Notes: generated by a model not told the origin, from the sequence alone. 64,000 nucleotides of DNA from Schistocerca nitens (GCF_023898315.1 NC_064622.1:177588178-177652177), one strand, 5' to 3'. Shown: positions 46,690 to 58,209, counted from the first letter of the stretch. Translations and numbers: made by a program.

Positions 46690-47015
46690 TGTGACGGACC
46701 GCCACTCGAAGGCGGATTTCCCGCTTTACGCTAGCAGTCGCATTAACCACTTCGGCTATCCGCCAGAACAGAAATCACACATATATAGCGTATCTGTAAA
46801 CTCGACTGCTATGATAACCTCATGCGGATGCACAGTAGGATCCGAACCTCACGCGGGAATGCAGGAAACGCTGCGAACAAATGAGGTAAATGGACAGGGA
46901 CGTCACATAGTAGTGCGTGATAAGTTGAGAATTTGGCTCTGACAGTAAGCGTACTCGGATAGCCACGATTAAAAAGGGAAATAAAGAGTTCGAGACCCGG
47001 TCTGGCACAAATTTT
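46690..47015. repeat. Probable fold-back repeat with tRNA-like ends
   Basis: Left part (GACGGACCGCCACTCGAAGG ... TTCGGCTATCCG) and right part (CTCGGATAGCCACG ... GAGTTCGAGACCCGGTCTGG) read as opposed tRNA-like sequences, the right one with a B-box-like GAGTTCGAGACC. Less clear than 23766-24113. Confidence 0.4.
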
Positions 47016-47587
47016 CAGCTTTCACCGTTTAATTATTTCAGTGCCTATTTGCGGGTGACGTCGATACCTCCTTCGAAGTATCCTATTATTAAGGGTAACG
47101 ATGCGCAGTAATTACTGGTACAAGGATTTTGTAAGTACTTCTTTCGTGCGTGAACCACACTTCCCAATATCTCAGTCTGGTACCTGCATTCCCCACGCGT
47201 GTTGTCAGTCTTCATTAAATCGACCCGGACAGATAATCCGAGACCATGAAGGTTGACTTTTTCCAAGGACTGCATTACCTCACATGACGATCATTCAGTG
47301 CAAGAGGCGAAAACCAATTTATTTGCCATTGTCGCTATGTTAACACAATTACTGGATTACTGGTTTTGCCAATACGTGTTGGCATCCTCAGATCCAGAAA
47401 AACAGGTAGTGGTACTTACACAGTGCTTAAATCACTCTTGTCGCATTAGGACTAGACAATGTGCATAAAAAAGTCGAGGCATTACATGTCAATTTCTGAG
47501 GGCATAATTATCGGGAGCCAAAGAGCACATCTTAAAGTGCTATGTATGAAACGAACAGCAGTCATATTCATCATCTTGGATCTCACA
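47016..47587. other. No recognised gene
   Basis: Nothing recognised. Confidence 0.3.
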
Positions 47588-48094
47588 TACACAAGGTAAA
47601 TCCCCTAAAACTTGCACTGCAAATATTGCGGAAATGGAAAGCGCTGTTTATTTGCGGTTTTCAAACAGTGGATTGGTAACCAGGGTCTCGTATTGTTAGC
47701 CATAGTGTTGCCAACTCTAAAAAACCCGAGTCGCTAGATTCAGTATCAAAAGTCGCTAGAAAGTCGCTAAAACTGATTTTACTAGGTGTGTACTGATAAT
47801 TTCGTGCTGTGAATGGTGCAGAAAGCCAGTGGGGGGGGGGAATAAAATATTAATAAAAATTGTCTCATACGTAATTGCTATATTGTCTCAATTAAATGAC
47901 ACATTGATTGCAACAACATACATATAAAATACGCTAACGTTTAATTAAACATGTTATCATAATTGACGCAACACATAAATTGTTGTTTCAATCACAGTAG
48001 TAAAATATAATAGAAATATACAACTATATTTGTAACAAAAGAAAGCAAGAACTCAAATTAGGTTACAAAATATATATACATACCGGTATGTGAG

Positions 48095-50380
48095 CTATTC
48101 ATCGTCGTCACTCAGAAGATCGAATAACTCTTCTGTTTCATGCTCTGACAGAACTGTAGTTGATGTAGAGGGTTGAACGTCGCTCAAAAGATGTTGTTGC
48201 AGTTCGACTGGTTTTATCACAGAAGAGTAACTTTTGTTCCTTCCAATAACCTTCAATACGTCTGACGGTATGTCAAAAGATGCAAAATCTTTATTTTGTT
48301 TCTTCAGCTGGTCTCTCAATATGATCAAAGCATTAATTGTCTTTAACGATAATCGGTTACGTTTAGTTTTTATAATGTTCACAGAACAGAATATTCTTTC
48401 CACTTCTGCATTTGAATGCGGTAGGCATAGAACAGCCATTGCTAGCTGTGAAATCAAAGAAAAAGGATTCTCTCCTGCTGCATTTTTATACTGCAAAACC
48501 TCACTCCAAAATCGAACAGTATTAGTAGTGTTATTCCACCTAATGAAGATATTATGAGCCGGCCGAAGTGGCCGTGCGGTTAAAGGCGCTGCAGTCTGGA
48601 ACCGCAAGACCGCTACGGTCGCAGGTTCGAATCCTGCCTCGGGCATGGATGTTTGTGATGTCCTTAGGTTCGTTAGGTTTAACTAGTTCTAAGTTCTAGG
48701 GGACTAATGACCTCAGCAGTTGAGTCCCATAGTGCTCAGAGCCATTTGAACCATTTGAAAGATATTATGCCATTCTTGCAGCCACTAAAACCCAATTCTT
48801 TGGCTACATCCGCTAAAGCATTATTTTTATTCATTTTAAGTGTTTCTTCAACATTCAGCATTGACATTTTTTTCAGGATCGTAACGTTACTTGGTAGTCT
48901 TTGTTGAATTTCTTTTATGAGTTTCAGACTAAACTGAATGCATCTCTTCTTCAAATAAACTTTATTTTCGTCAGACAAATTTGACTCAGACAATTTCTGT
49001 TCAAACATAAAGCCAAGGTTCGGATTTGTGTACATACGTTCGCTTGGAACTGGTGTTGTCAACAAATCAACAGTTGGAAAAACTATGTTTTGTCCGAGTG
49101 ACCACATGAGAAATACAAGTGTATCTTGTAATTTAGTGGGGTCATTGTCTTCTCCTTCAAAAGCTTTTATTGCTATTTGTACGTCTTTTAAAGCATGTTT
49201 AAGGTAAAACATGTAAAGATGATTTGAGTCGTCACAATACATCTTGTACAAAAGATCGGCAGTGTAAATAAATAAATAAATAAATAAATAAAAGTAACAA
49301 TTGTCTTGAACAATGGCAAGTGAAAAATGTAGCTCTAGTTCTTCCCACTGCTCCAGAATTCTTCGTATTGCTGGTTCAATTGAAAGCCAACGTGTTGCAC
49401 AGACCCTCAAAATTTTTAGTGGCTGTTTTCCTCAATTTCTTGTCTCATAAACCTTTCTACATTCCTCTTGTCTTTTGGGTGAAATGGAGAACCAATTGTA
49501 GGTTTCCCGTACAAGAAACTCTGTTTCTAGGTATGGTATTCACTGAGGCGTGCGAAACTGCAAGCTGAAGAGAGTGACAAATGCAACGGATCAATACCAA
49601 ATGCTTCAAACCATATTCTCTCTTGTGTTGTTCGAAAAGCCCATTGTTTATTCCAACAATTGCAGAAGCATTATCTGTGCCAATTCCTGCCATATTAGCG
49701 ACTGGAAGTTTGAGATCTTTCAAAGAATTCACAAGAACAGCAGCCAGATTTCTTGCATCTGCAGTTTTTACTACAGCGAGTTTGAGAAATGCTGATCTAG
49801 TGGTTTGGTTGTTTACACTATAGTACCGTATAACGATACCTAGCATTTTAGATATGGATACATCTGTGGATTCATTTATTAGTGCACTGTATTATTGGTT
49901 ACCTATATTTCAACCAATGATTGTGTAAAATATGGAGCCAAAACTTCAGTTATAATGTTAGTGCACTTTGTACGATGTAATTGCATGTTTTTAGCGCCCT
50001 CATCACCGGAAAACACCTTCTTGCACAGTATTCCTAAATGATCTACAGCTATAATAGAACAATGTTCAGCAATAAATAAAGAAAGGGCGCCTTCCGCTCT
50101 GCTTGCTATTCTAACTGTAGTTTTCGCAACAATTTTCACAGGTAAAGTGGTTTGTGTTTTTTTAATCAATTTTTTGTTTATGCTTAATAGTTTTTGAATG
50201 CTTTCTAATATCACACAATTTAGCATAAAACTCTGTTGCACATACTTTACATCTTGCCTTGGATAAGTCTCCAACGACTGGTTTCAGCCACCCATTGAAT
50301 TCAGGTTCTGCTTCCCACGCATCCCGATATTTTTGAGCGTACTGCTTCTTCTGCGGTAAATCCATTATATAAGCCACCAC
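48095..50380 (-). pseudogene. hAT transposase, frameshifted, split by a SINE
   Basis: Order on the minus strand: BED-type zinc finger (50162-50380: ARCKVCATEFYAKLCDIRKH), a linker (49903-50274), then the RNase-H-like core (49457-49846: NMAGIGTDNASAIVGINNGL with an expected catalytic D, then CICHSLQLAVSHA). Then VCATRWLSIEPAIRRILEQW and the insertion domain (48736-49410). After the SINE comes the C-terminal dimerisation region SQLAMAVLCLPHSNAEVERI, followed by SVNIIKTKRNRLS. Nearly the whole protein is recognisable. At least three frame changes separate the blocks, besides the SINE and the TTTA run. Confidence 0.88.
48557..48758 (+). repeat. SINE family A, young subfamily
   Basis: Perfect 11-bp TSD AAGATATTATG (48546-48556, 48759-48769), inserted in the hAT gene. 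Confidence 0.95.
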
Positions 50381-51402
50381 AACAATTTCACCAATTTATA
50401 ATAACTGAAAATACATCAAAACTCGGGCAAACTAGAGGTCATGAAACGATCTACTCCCTCGGTAACTCGATATCAGTCCTATTGTTCATTGTTTAAAACG
50501 TAATAATGTCTGAGATGCCCCCACCGAATTGTTCTTGCGTTACCACTGTGCATGTGGTAATAATTTGACTGCGAGATAACATTTCGAAAAATTAGTGGTT
50601 GCTGGACAGAAATGTATTTTATTATACTTAATATTAAGTGTGTTTTTTGTCAATTCGAAAAATAAAGGGAGTTCATAAATTGAAGAATTATAGATCGATA
50701 CGCTATCGACGATAACAGGCTAGTGGGTAATGAATAATGAATTGTTCTATAGTCAATGTTTTCTTACTCTGTAGGCAGTTCCCACATTCAGGTTTGCTAA
50801 ATGCTGAACAATGCTACACGATCTGCTAAGAACTTAATTTAACTTAGTAAATCTAGAACAAAGTCATTATAGTATCTACTCTATAGTTAAAATCTTAGTT
50901 TTGTTAATGAAAATACTGGCCCAAAATAGTTTTGATTCGTACTTCAAAAGTCGTCAGTACTCCAAAAGTCGCCAGATAAGTCGCTAAATAATTTTTGTCG
51001 CTAAAAAGTTTTTTTTTGTCGCTAAGACGAAGGCAAAAGTCGCCATTTCTAGCGACAAAGTCGCGAAATTGGCAACATTGTTAGCCAATAATACGTACAA
51101 AGTGTATTTTTTGTGCAAACATAGTTTTTAAATGGGACAATGCCTATTGACATTACCACACCAAAAGTATGGTTAAACTAGAATGTCAGTCGTATTTGTT
51201 ACAGAATTCTAGTGACAGTCGTTTACGAGATACCGTATTTAAACAACTTTCCACATTGTCACTTGTTAGTGTCTTTCAACCTGCATAGTTTCTAGGTACG
51301 ATGTTATGATTGCTTACTTATAGTGTGCTTCTGCGTTCCTTGAGTGCATTGCAACTTGGTGGTTAGTGGGTGATAGTCGAAGCATTACGTCGGGAGTGGA
51401 CA

Positions 51403-52300
51403 ATGGGATTTACAAATGCAGAAAAAGCCGACTTGCTCGTGGTGAATGGAGAGTGTAGGAAGAACACAGTTCGTTCTTGTACTGTGTATGTGGCAAGTCA
51501 ACCAGTTACATGAAGGTCACAGAAAGAAACAAGTGACTACAGAAGAGGGGGAAAGTAATGTTCGTGCTGCTGTTGCAGTTGATCCGCACGTTATCTGCCG
51601 CACAGTCGTACGAGGAAGTGGCATGAGTCAGGCAAGTGTCCTACGCATTCTCCATCGTCGTAGGTTAGTCACGTCTCTCTCGATCAAAATCTGCGTGGAA
51701 ACGATTATGAGAATGGTGTTAACTTCAGTACATGGGCATTAAGACAGGACACTCCAGATGTATCACGTGCCCAGGTAAATTGTCGAGACATACACTATTG
51801 GTGTGTTGGCAGTCCCCCTTGGTTCCGTCACGTCGAACGTCCAGCGTCCATAGAGCGTAAACATGTGGCGTGGGATAGTGAACCACCATCTCATAGCCCC
51901 GTTTCTCATAGACAGAACACTGAACGCGCACAAGTGTTGCAGCCTCTTAAATGACCACCTTCCACGGATGCTAAACGACGTTCGTCTGCAGACTAAGCAC
52001 TCAGTGGTGCTACAGCATGTCTTAACGAATTGCTTCCAAATCGTTGAACTGGACACAGAGGACCTGTACTTTGTCAGGTGCGTTCCGCGGATTTGACGCC
52101 TGTAGTTTTTTCCTGTGGAGAAAGCTGAAAGACGCTGTTTACAAGGACAAACCAACTACAGCCGATGATACGCAGCGACATATTACTGCAGCCTGCTCGG
52201 ACATCTCCGCTAAAATGCTAGCACGTGTGCAGCAGTCGTTCCATACCAAACTGGAAGCGTGTATCGGCACTGCCGATGGTCATTTTGAACACAGCCCGTG
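51403..52300 (+). pseudogene. DD41D transposase, heavily decayed
   Basis: Starts MGFTNAEKADLLVVNGECRK at 51403. Then VTTEEGESNVRAAVAVDPHV, RGSGMSQASVLRILHRRR, MWRGIVNHHLIAPFLIDRTL and NAHKCCSLLNDHLPRM. The C-terminus is open from 52044 (LKDAVYKDKPTTADD ... DGHFEHSP). The first and second catalytic blocks are not clearly readable. The third, normally VDFFLW, reads CSFFLW, so the D is lost. Confidence 0.75.
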
Positions 52301-52683
52301 ATGGTCAATTGTCTCCTTACTGATCAGAATCCACATATCTAATGTGTACACCTGTATCGCTCTTTAATGTGTACTGTGACAGATGTCGTACAAATGTCTG
52401 TTGCGAACTTTTCAAAATACGACATCTCGTAAACTACTCGCACTAGAACGCTGCAACAAACACCGGTGACATTCTAGTTTACCCTACTTTAGTTTGGCGA
52501 TGTCACTAGGCATTATTCCATTTGAAAAGTGTATGTTTGCGCAAAAATGCTTTATAAGTATTATTACAACCTGTGTAACAATACGCGCCCTTGGCTATCC
52601 ATCCATTCCGTGAAAACCACACGCTAGTAGCACTTTGCGTTAGTGCGATATTTGCGGCGCAAGTTTTACGTGATTCACTCTGT

Positions 52684-52878
52684 ATTTGGGTGTTACTTCC
52701 GAATGTGACAAGATTTCCAAGGTTAAGATTAGGCAGGAATCTATGAGGACATAGAGCGATACCAGAAATGAAAATCCTAAAGGAAAGCATAGTACAAATG
52801 TGCTACAAAAATGCAAAAAATAACAAACCTTGAAATCTGCAACTAGAATTGACCTATTTAGGAGAATTGTAGCTGTAG
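52684..52878. other. No recognised feature
   Basis: Nothing recognised. Confidence 0.3.
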
Positions 52879-53058
52879 AGCCGGCCAGGGTGGCCGAGCG
52901 GTTCTAGGCGCTACAGTCTGGAACCGCGCGACCGCTACGGTCGCAGGTTCGAATCCTGCCTGGGGTATCGATGTGTGTGATGTTCTTAGGTTAGTTAGGT
53001 TTAAGTAGTTCTAGGGGACTGATGACCATAGATGTTAAGTCCCATAGTGCTCAGAGAC
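52879..53058 (+). repeat. SINE family A, joined to repeat D
   Basis: Complete head and B box, but the tail stops at CTCAGAGACAG and runs straight into the inverted repeat-D fragment. An internal CTAAGTTCTA unit is missing. Confidence 0.88.
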
Positions 53059-53200
53059 AGCCAATAACGCTGGGTTCGGTGTGGGGCGGCGGAAGGGTGA
53101 AGTGGACTGAGATAGTCGTCGTGGGGTTGTGGACCACTGCGGCTGCGGCGGAGACGGAGCCCCTCCGTCGTTTCTAGGTCCTCGGTTAACGTACAATACA
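53059..53200 (-). repeat. Repeat family D, 5' fragment
   Basis: Complement of about 37915-38052, with the same CCGCCGCAGCCGCAGTGGTC core. Confidence 0.85.
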
Positions 53201-53669
53201 ATATGCAATATATTTGTGTATTACTTTTTGATACTGTGGTATATTCGTTTGTTTTTTTAAGAATAATCGTTGTCGTTTTCAAATCTTGGCTGTATATGAA
53301 ACATCCTTGGGTTCGGCATGATGTCACTAGTCAAAGCTGGCGGGCGGAGTAGTACTCTAGAACTTACCCCACGTTCTCTTGAAAGACAAACTTTTACACA
53401 CTCTTCGCTGTTTGGCTATCGTTTTATGACCGTAGCTCTAGAGCGGCATATTTCCGACATATGGTTATTAAAAAAATCTTAGATTCCAAGTCCCCATACG
53501 TTGCTCTGAACTTATCATGTTGTTGTTTTCCCACTCTGTGTACTAAAGGCCTGTAACTACCGCTTCCGTGTGGACCTCGAAGACAAGATTTCACTGATTA
53601 CAGCGCGTACAGATACTTTGGAGTAGTCATGCTTCCCAGGCTATCTAAACAATTGGACCGGGAAGGAAC
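53201..53669. other. No recognised feature
   Basis: Nothing recognised. Confidence 0.3.
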
Positions 53670-54065
53670 CTTAATACGCGTTACAGGGGGAATTACCCTC
53701 TGTCGTGCACTTCCATGATTTGCAGAATACAAACGTAGACGGAGGAGCCCCCAGCGGAGCGTGCATGCCGCAAACGCAGTCACGACGCCGCCGAGTAGTT
53801 GTACAGCTGGCTGCATCGCTTGCGCTGGAAAACCCGCAGTGGCTGCGTATCGACTGGCGATAGGTCGACTTGGGCGGTTGCCAGGCAGCTGCAGCAGGCG
53901 CCGCGCTGCGACCCGGGCTCATCTCCAACCGCGTAGCTACGCATTCCGCACCATAGCCGCCGGCGACGTACGCTGCTCCGCCGCGAAACTTCGCTCACCC
54001 TTCCTCCTCTGCATTCAGCCTCGCCCCCTCCCTTCCTTCTTTTCACACCAACTGCATAAGGCGCT
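53670..54065. promoter_or_regulatory. GC/CpG-rich block, possible CpG-island-like promoter
   Basis: This ~400-bp stretch is much richer in GC and intact CpG (GCCGCCGGCGACGTACG, GCGCCGCGCTGCGACCCGGG) than the AT-rich DNA around it. Open frames run in both directions (108 aa plus, 88 aa minus) but look like by-products of the composition. It could be a promoter or 5' exon of a host gene, or an unrecognised GC-rich repeat. Confidence 0.3.
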
Positions 54066-54959
54066 TCAGCTCCGCGATACTATCTGATTTATGTTTCCCC
54101 GTGCCTACAGGTCGCTCTGCGCTTAAGCACAGCGTTATCCTGTTAACATAAATCAAGCGACCGGAAATACATTAGAGCTCTAATTCCTACATGGGCTGCA
54201 ACCGCACAGCAACTAATTTATCTCATCTTTCTAGGGTTTTCCTAAATGCTTCCTGTGTAACCAATGGAATAGCTTTCTGAAGCTCCCATTAAGCAGCGAA
54301 TCTCCGTCCACATATATAACCTTCAAATGTACCAGGCTATAATCCAGGGTGCTAAATGAGTTGCTCACTTACTGCCTAGTCTCCTCTCAAGGTGTCCTTA
54401 TCAGTTCAATGACATTAATTTTAATTTCGTATTGACGACCTAGAAATGCGTCTATTTCTTTGTTGTTCAACAGGTTTCCAATATGCTTTCATGTTCCTCC
54501 GGAATTTTTCTTTCTTCCGTGCGTCTTACCTTTCATTATAGGATTCTGTGCCTCAATCTGTAAAATCGAAACCCTTAGAGGATAGCTTTCTTGCCGTTTG
54601 TCCGTCCGACTGTTAAGAACCCTTTTTCTCAGAAACGGTTAGACGTAAAAAGTTCAAATTTGTCACACATTAAGATCTATGATCCCTTGGCATTGTACAT
54701 ATAATTTTAATTAATATTGTGTTTATACTGGTTGCTGGTGAGGAGGAAAGTTAGTTATTAGTATTTTATTAATGATCTCATTCATAAGCAGCCATATCAC
54801 AGTCGCTCAAGAAAGTTATAATTAAGCTTTACTTGTTTAATCAGAATCGGATGATGACTCTCCTTGTCCGCAGTCCGATGATTCGAAGCGATCTGCAATC
54901 CTGTGTAAATAAAATGTCTTGGTTTTCTTGCGTTGCGTAGTCAGTCGGGAAACCTCCGA
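54066..54959. other. No recognised gene
   Basis: Nothing recognised. Confidence 0.3.
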
Positions 54960-55418
54960 TCAAGCGGTAAGTTTGCTTTGATAGAGTTTAATTATCCGAT
55001 GAAATAATGGAGCTCTTGGATCTAATAATTGCAGGTTCGTTTCCAGTTCATTGGAAGTTCCCTTCTGATTACTAACGAATCGACACCCCCGTGCAAATTT
55101 CCAATTGGAGAATACATATATAATGAAATTCCTTACACACCTTTGATGTAAATGCTCAGTATATATTTTCTTGAGTAGCCTACAATATATTTTCAATCTC
55201 TTTCTTCCAGTAATCTCGATTGCAAAATTACAATTATTCAGTGCGGCTATTCGGCACGGAGAAGATCCTAGAAGTCCTCTCAACACACCAGAGAGAATAT
55301 TACAAAGAGTAATTATGCGCTCATGGAATAGTAATAGTACTGTACTACTTTGCGCATCGATTCTGCGATTATATAGATGGTCAAGTAGGAAACGTAATTC
55401 ACTCATAGAATTGTGCAA
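54960..55418 (-). CDS. Unrecognised 152-codon open frame
   Basis: Longer than most chance frames in this AT-rich stretch. It starts MHNSMSELRFLLDHLYNRR and contains a hydrophobic run with Cys (TVLLLFHERIITLCNILSGV) and a basic RKRLKIYCRLLKKIY segment. I see no known domain, splice structure or codon bias, and a shorter plus-strand frame overlaps it. It may be chance or an old element remnant. Confidence 0.15.
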   Translation of the reverse strand: MHNSMSELRFLLDHLYNRRIDAQSSTVLLLFHERIITLCNILSGVLRGLLGSSPCRIAALNNCNFAIEITGRKRLKIYCRLLKKIYTEHLHQRCVRNFIIYVFSNWKFARGCRFVSNQKGTSNELETNLQLLDPRAPLFHRIIKLYQSKLTA

Positions 55419-55697
55419 GGATATTTAGTAGAATATAAAGAGATATTACATACAAATTATAAGCTTTTTAAGTCAGTGTCATAAAAAATACGGCCATTTA
55501 GACTACATCGGGAGCAGATGCCACACTTTTTGGTTGTTTGTGAAATTAAAAAGGTAAATTTGGAAATATTCAAAACGAGATTAAACAAATAAGTTTGACA
55601 ATATATTTTCAAACGTAAAACACATGTACATGAAAAAGTAATATACTTCTGACCCATAGCATACTTTGTTTAATGTTGATGTGCTAGACATCTCATC
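55419..55697. other. No recognised feature
   Basis: AT-rich, nothing recognised. Confidence 0.3.
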
Positions 55698-55893
55698 TGG
55701 CCGCAGTGGCCGACCGGTTCTAGGCGCTTCAGTCTGGAACCGCGCTGCTGCTACGGTCGCAGGTTCGAATCCTGCCTCGGGCATGGATGTGTGTGATTTC
55801 CTTAGGTTAGTTAGGTTTAAGTAGTTCTAAGTTCTAGGGGGCTGATGACTTCAGATGCTAAGTCCCATAGTGCTTAGAGACATTTGAACCATT
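55698..55893 (+). repeat. SINE family A
   Basis: B box GGTTCGAATCC and tail CATTTGAACCATT are present. Flanks AGACATCTCA / AGGCATCCCA may be a decayed TSD. Confidence 0.9.
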
Positions 55894-56249
55894 AGGCATC
55901 CCACCACGAAAATTTGAGTAAGATGGCAAAATAAAAACTGATAGAAATACATGCATTCTCCAATAATGGTCCATTGTACAGTAATACAATGTAAACAGTT
56001 TTATTGTAATTTCCGCCTCTACCTTGGTTGATATTTACTGTTTTTCAACACCGTCTTTGTCACATATCTGCTTCATCTGTGCATGTTTCATGAAGTCATT
56101 TTTGACAATGAATGCGACAGATCCCGTCGATTTCCGGTCCATTGGGATCGTAATAGTTTATTTTGCACTGAACAGTCATTGTCTTCAGCTGTTGATTTTC
56201 CTTTTCTGCGTTGTTTGCTGAGTGATGGAGTTTTTCTCGTACTATTGCC

Positions 56250-58169
56250 TTTCTGTTGCGTGGACTTTGAGGTTCAGCTTTTTCTTGCTTGTTAATACCA
56301 GTGCTGATTTCTTCCTTCTGCCTTCAGGTGGTTCCAAAACCGGTATTGGGACAGTATCTTGAAACGATGTTCCTGGCCTAATATGTGAAGTAGATGCACT
56401 TCCCGAATCATTGCTAACTTCCAATTAAATGGTTCACTTGCTACATTGTTTCGTATGGAGGGTCCCGCAGTTACAAAAGGAATAAATTCAGGAGCGTATT
56501 CTCCACTTGTAGTTTCTGGTCTAACAGCAACGTTGGTTTCTTTAGGCTTCATCTTCGCCAATACAGAGTCATAAATAGGAAAAGCTTCCTCTGGCATAGT
56601 CTGGGCAGTCAGTGGAAAGACAGCGCAGGTTTCAAATTCAATACTGGCGTTTAACGGCGTTGGACTTCTCTGACTCGTCAGCTTCAGTAGTGGTCCAAAC
56701 TGGGCTCTTGGCACTTTCCTGTCCGGACGAGAGATCGTCCAAATACACAATTTGCCTTGTAGAAGTGCTTCAGCGACTTGAAGGAGGCATCAGTCTAGTG
56801 GCTGTAGGAAAGGTGTTGAATGAGGAGGCAAGCATACAAAGATAACATTGTCTCTGTGCAAGTTTCAACATCTTAATATCAGCCGCGCGGAGTGGCCGCG
56901 CGGTTTGAGGCGTCATGTCACAGACTGCGCGGCCCCTTCCGCCGGAGGTTAGAGTCCTCCGTCGGGTGTGTGTGTTGTTCTTAGCAAAAGTTAGTTTAAG
57001 CAGTGTGTAAGTCTAGGGACCGATGACCTAATCAGTTTGGTCCCTTAGGACTTCACGAACTTTTGAACATTTTCTCAATATGAGACCTGTGCGATGTATG
57101 GCCATCAAGGAGTAGCAAAACCTTTCCTTTCTGTTTCCTCAGGATGAAATGTTCCTTTAACCATAACATAAATATTGCGAAATTGGCACACCCCGAAGTT
57201 TCATTCATGAAAACTCTCGAACCATTTAGATGAGACTCCTCCCATTTAAATTTCCTCTCTTTCTGCTTTAAAATAAAAGGCTTAGGCAAAAAATGCACTT
57301 CAGAATTACATGTTATCACGGTAATTGTTTGCCCCTTTTCTCCTCATATCATGTGATTGATCATTAGGGAACCTTATTCAGCTATCAATGATTCAACTCT
57401 GGGGTTCATCCGGAAACCAGATTCGTCCATATTAAATATATGGCCCGGTTTGTCAATTCAAATATTCTGTAAGAGAACATTCTCTTGCAATTTGAAATAA
57501 TTTCCAGCGTCTCCCCTGGTGAGAACCATTGCCCTGTCGATGGAAATTCTTTGGGGCTTCCTCTTCACAAGACCTGGAAAACGTCTCAAGAATGATTGTA
57601 GCCAATCTCACGCTGCCACGCCAGTATGTTTTTGGAGCGATGAGCAATACCATTGGTTTCGGCGAATTGAAATGCCCGTTTTCGCACTCCTCCTCCATTA
57701 GCAGGAAGTCCGGAAGCCTGCAGCCTCTCAATGTATAACACAAGTTGTTCCTCGTATTCTGCAGCAAGACAATCTAAAAACACAACATAATATTGTTTAT
57801 TAAAAGTGGTATCATCATGTATGACAATTATCACAGCTATTAATTATAATTTATTATTACAATATCTATTTTAATATGAAACTTTGTTACTTTTTCTGTA
57901 GATTAATAATTAATTAATTAAATGTTGTGCTGATTGCAAGTGAAAAGCAAAAGAAAGTTTTTCTAAGGTACTCACTGTGTGGTACCATTCCTCTTTTTCT
58001 TGTCTTCGTTCTCCCCTAATCGTCTTTTTAAAGTCCTATATGCAATCCCATATGTATCAGAAGCTCGAAAGCAGCTCATGTTACCAGTTTTCGCATGTTC
58101 CATTGCTAATTGGAGGCTTTCTTCATTCCACTGTCCTATATTTGGCGCTCTTTCATAATGTCAAGGCAT
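56250..58169 (-). pseudogene. pogo/Tigger-like transposase gene, possibly with an intron
   Basis: Minus strand. Exon-like part 1 (58169-57976) starts ATG CCT then TGA (CGA in relatives would give MPRHYE) and encodes a psq-type helix-turn-helix: QWNEESLQLAMEHAKTGNMS, then YGIAYRTLKRRLG. A GTGAGT donor lies at 57975 and a TTTTTAG acceptor ends at 57774. Part 2 encodes CLAAEYEEQLVLYIERLQAS, ANGGGVRKRAFQFAE (CENP-B-like domain), IFNMDES (first D), KVLLLLDGHTSH (second D) and, after the SINE, FGRSLVRTGKVPRAQFGPLL, then a C-terminal tail. The exact GTGAGT/TTTTTAG join is one base out of frame, so either an indel followed or a weaker donor (G|GTACCA) was used. Several other frameshifts and stops exist. 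No TIRs found. Confidence 0.7.
56881..57066 (+). repeat. SINE family B
   Basis: Head GCCGCGCGGAGTGGCCGCG, B-box-like GGTTAGAGTCC, tail GGTCCCTTAGGACTTCACG. It interrupts the pogo-like gene between its second-D block and C-terminus; AACAT...AATAT bases flank both sides. Confidence 0.85.
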
Positions 58170-58209
58170 AAAAGTTGTGAATGGCCGTGATACCTCGAAG
58201 AAAATATGT

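Larger units (their letters stand above)
47703..51079 (-). mobile_element. hAT transposon with perfect 8-bp TSD
   Basis: Ends TAGTGTTGCCAA and complement AATGTTGCCAAT, flanked by a perfect 8-bp duplication GTTAGCCA (47695-47702, 51080-51087). Subterminal GTCGCTAG/GTCGCTA motifs recur at both ends. Length is 3.4 kb including a SINE; it also carries a (TTTA)n run at 49268-49291. Confidence 0.93.
47588..52683 (+). mobile_element. DD41D transposon with ~300-bp TIRs, split by a hAT
   Basis: 47588-47702 plus 51080-51270 (left TIR, once the hAT is discounted) aligns with the complement of about 52400-52683: TACACAAGG/TACAGAGTG ends, CTAAAACTTGC, GCAAATATTG, TTGTGCAAACAT, TAAACTAGAATGTCA and CGTTTACGAGAT. 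Without the hAT the element is about 1.7 kb. Confidence 0.85.

Noticed and set aside
53761-54087. 108-codon Arg/Ala-rich open frame as a protein
   Set aside because: Open frames run in both directions through the GC-rich block; composition explains them.
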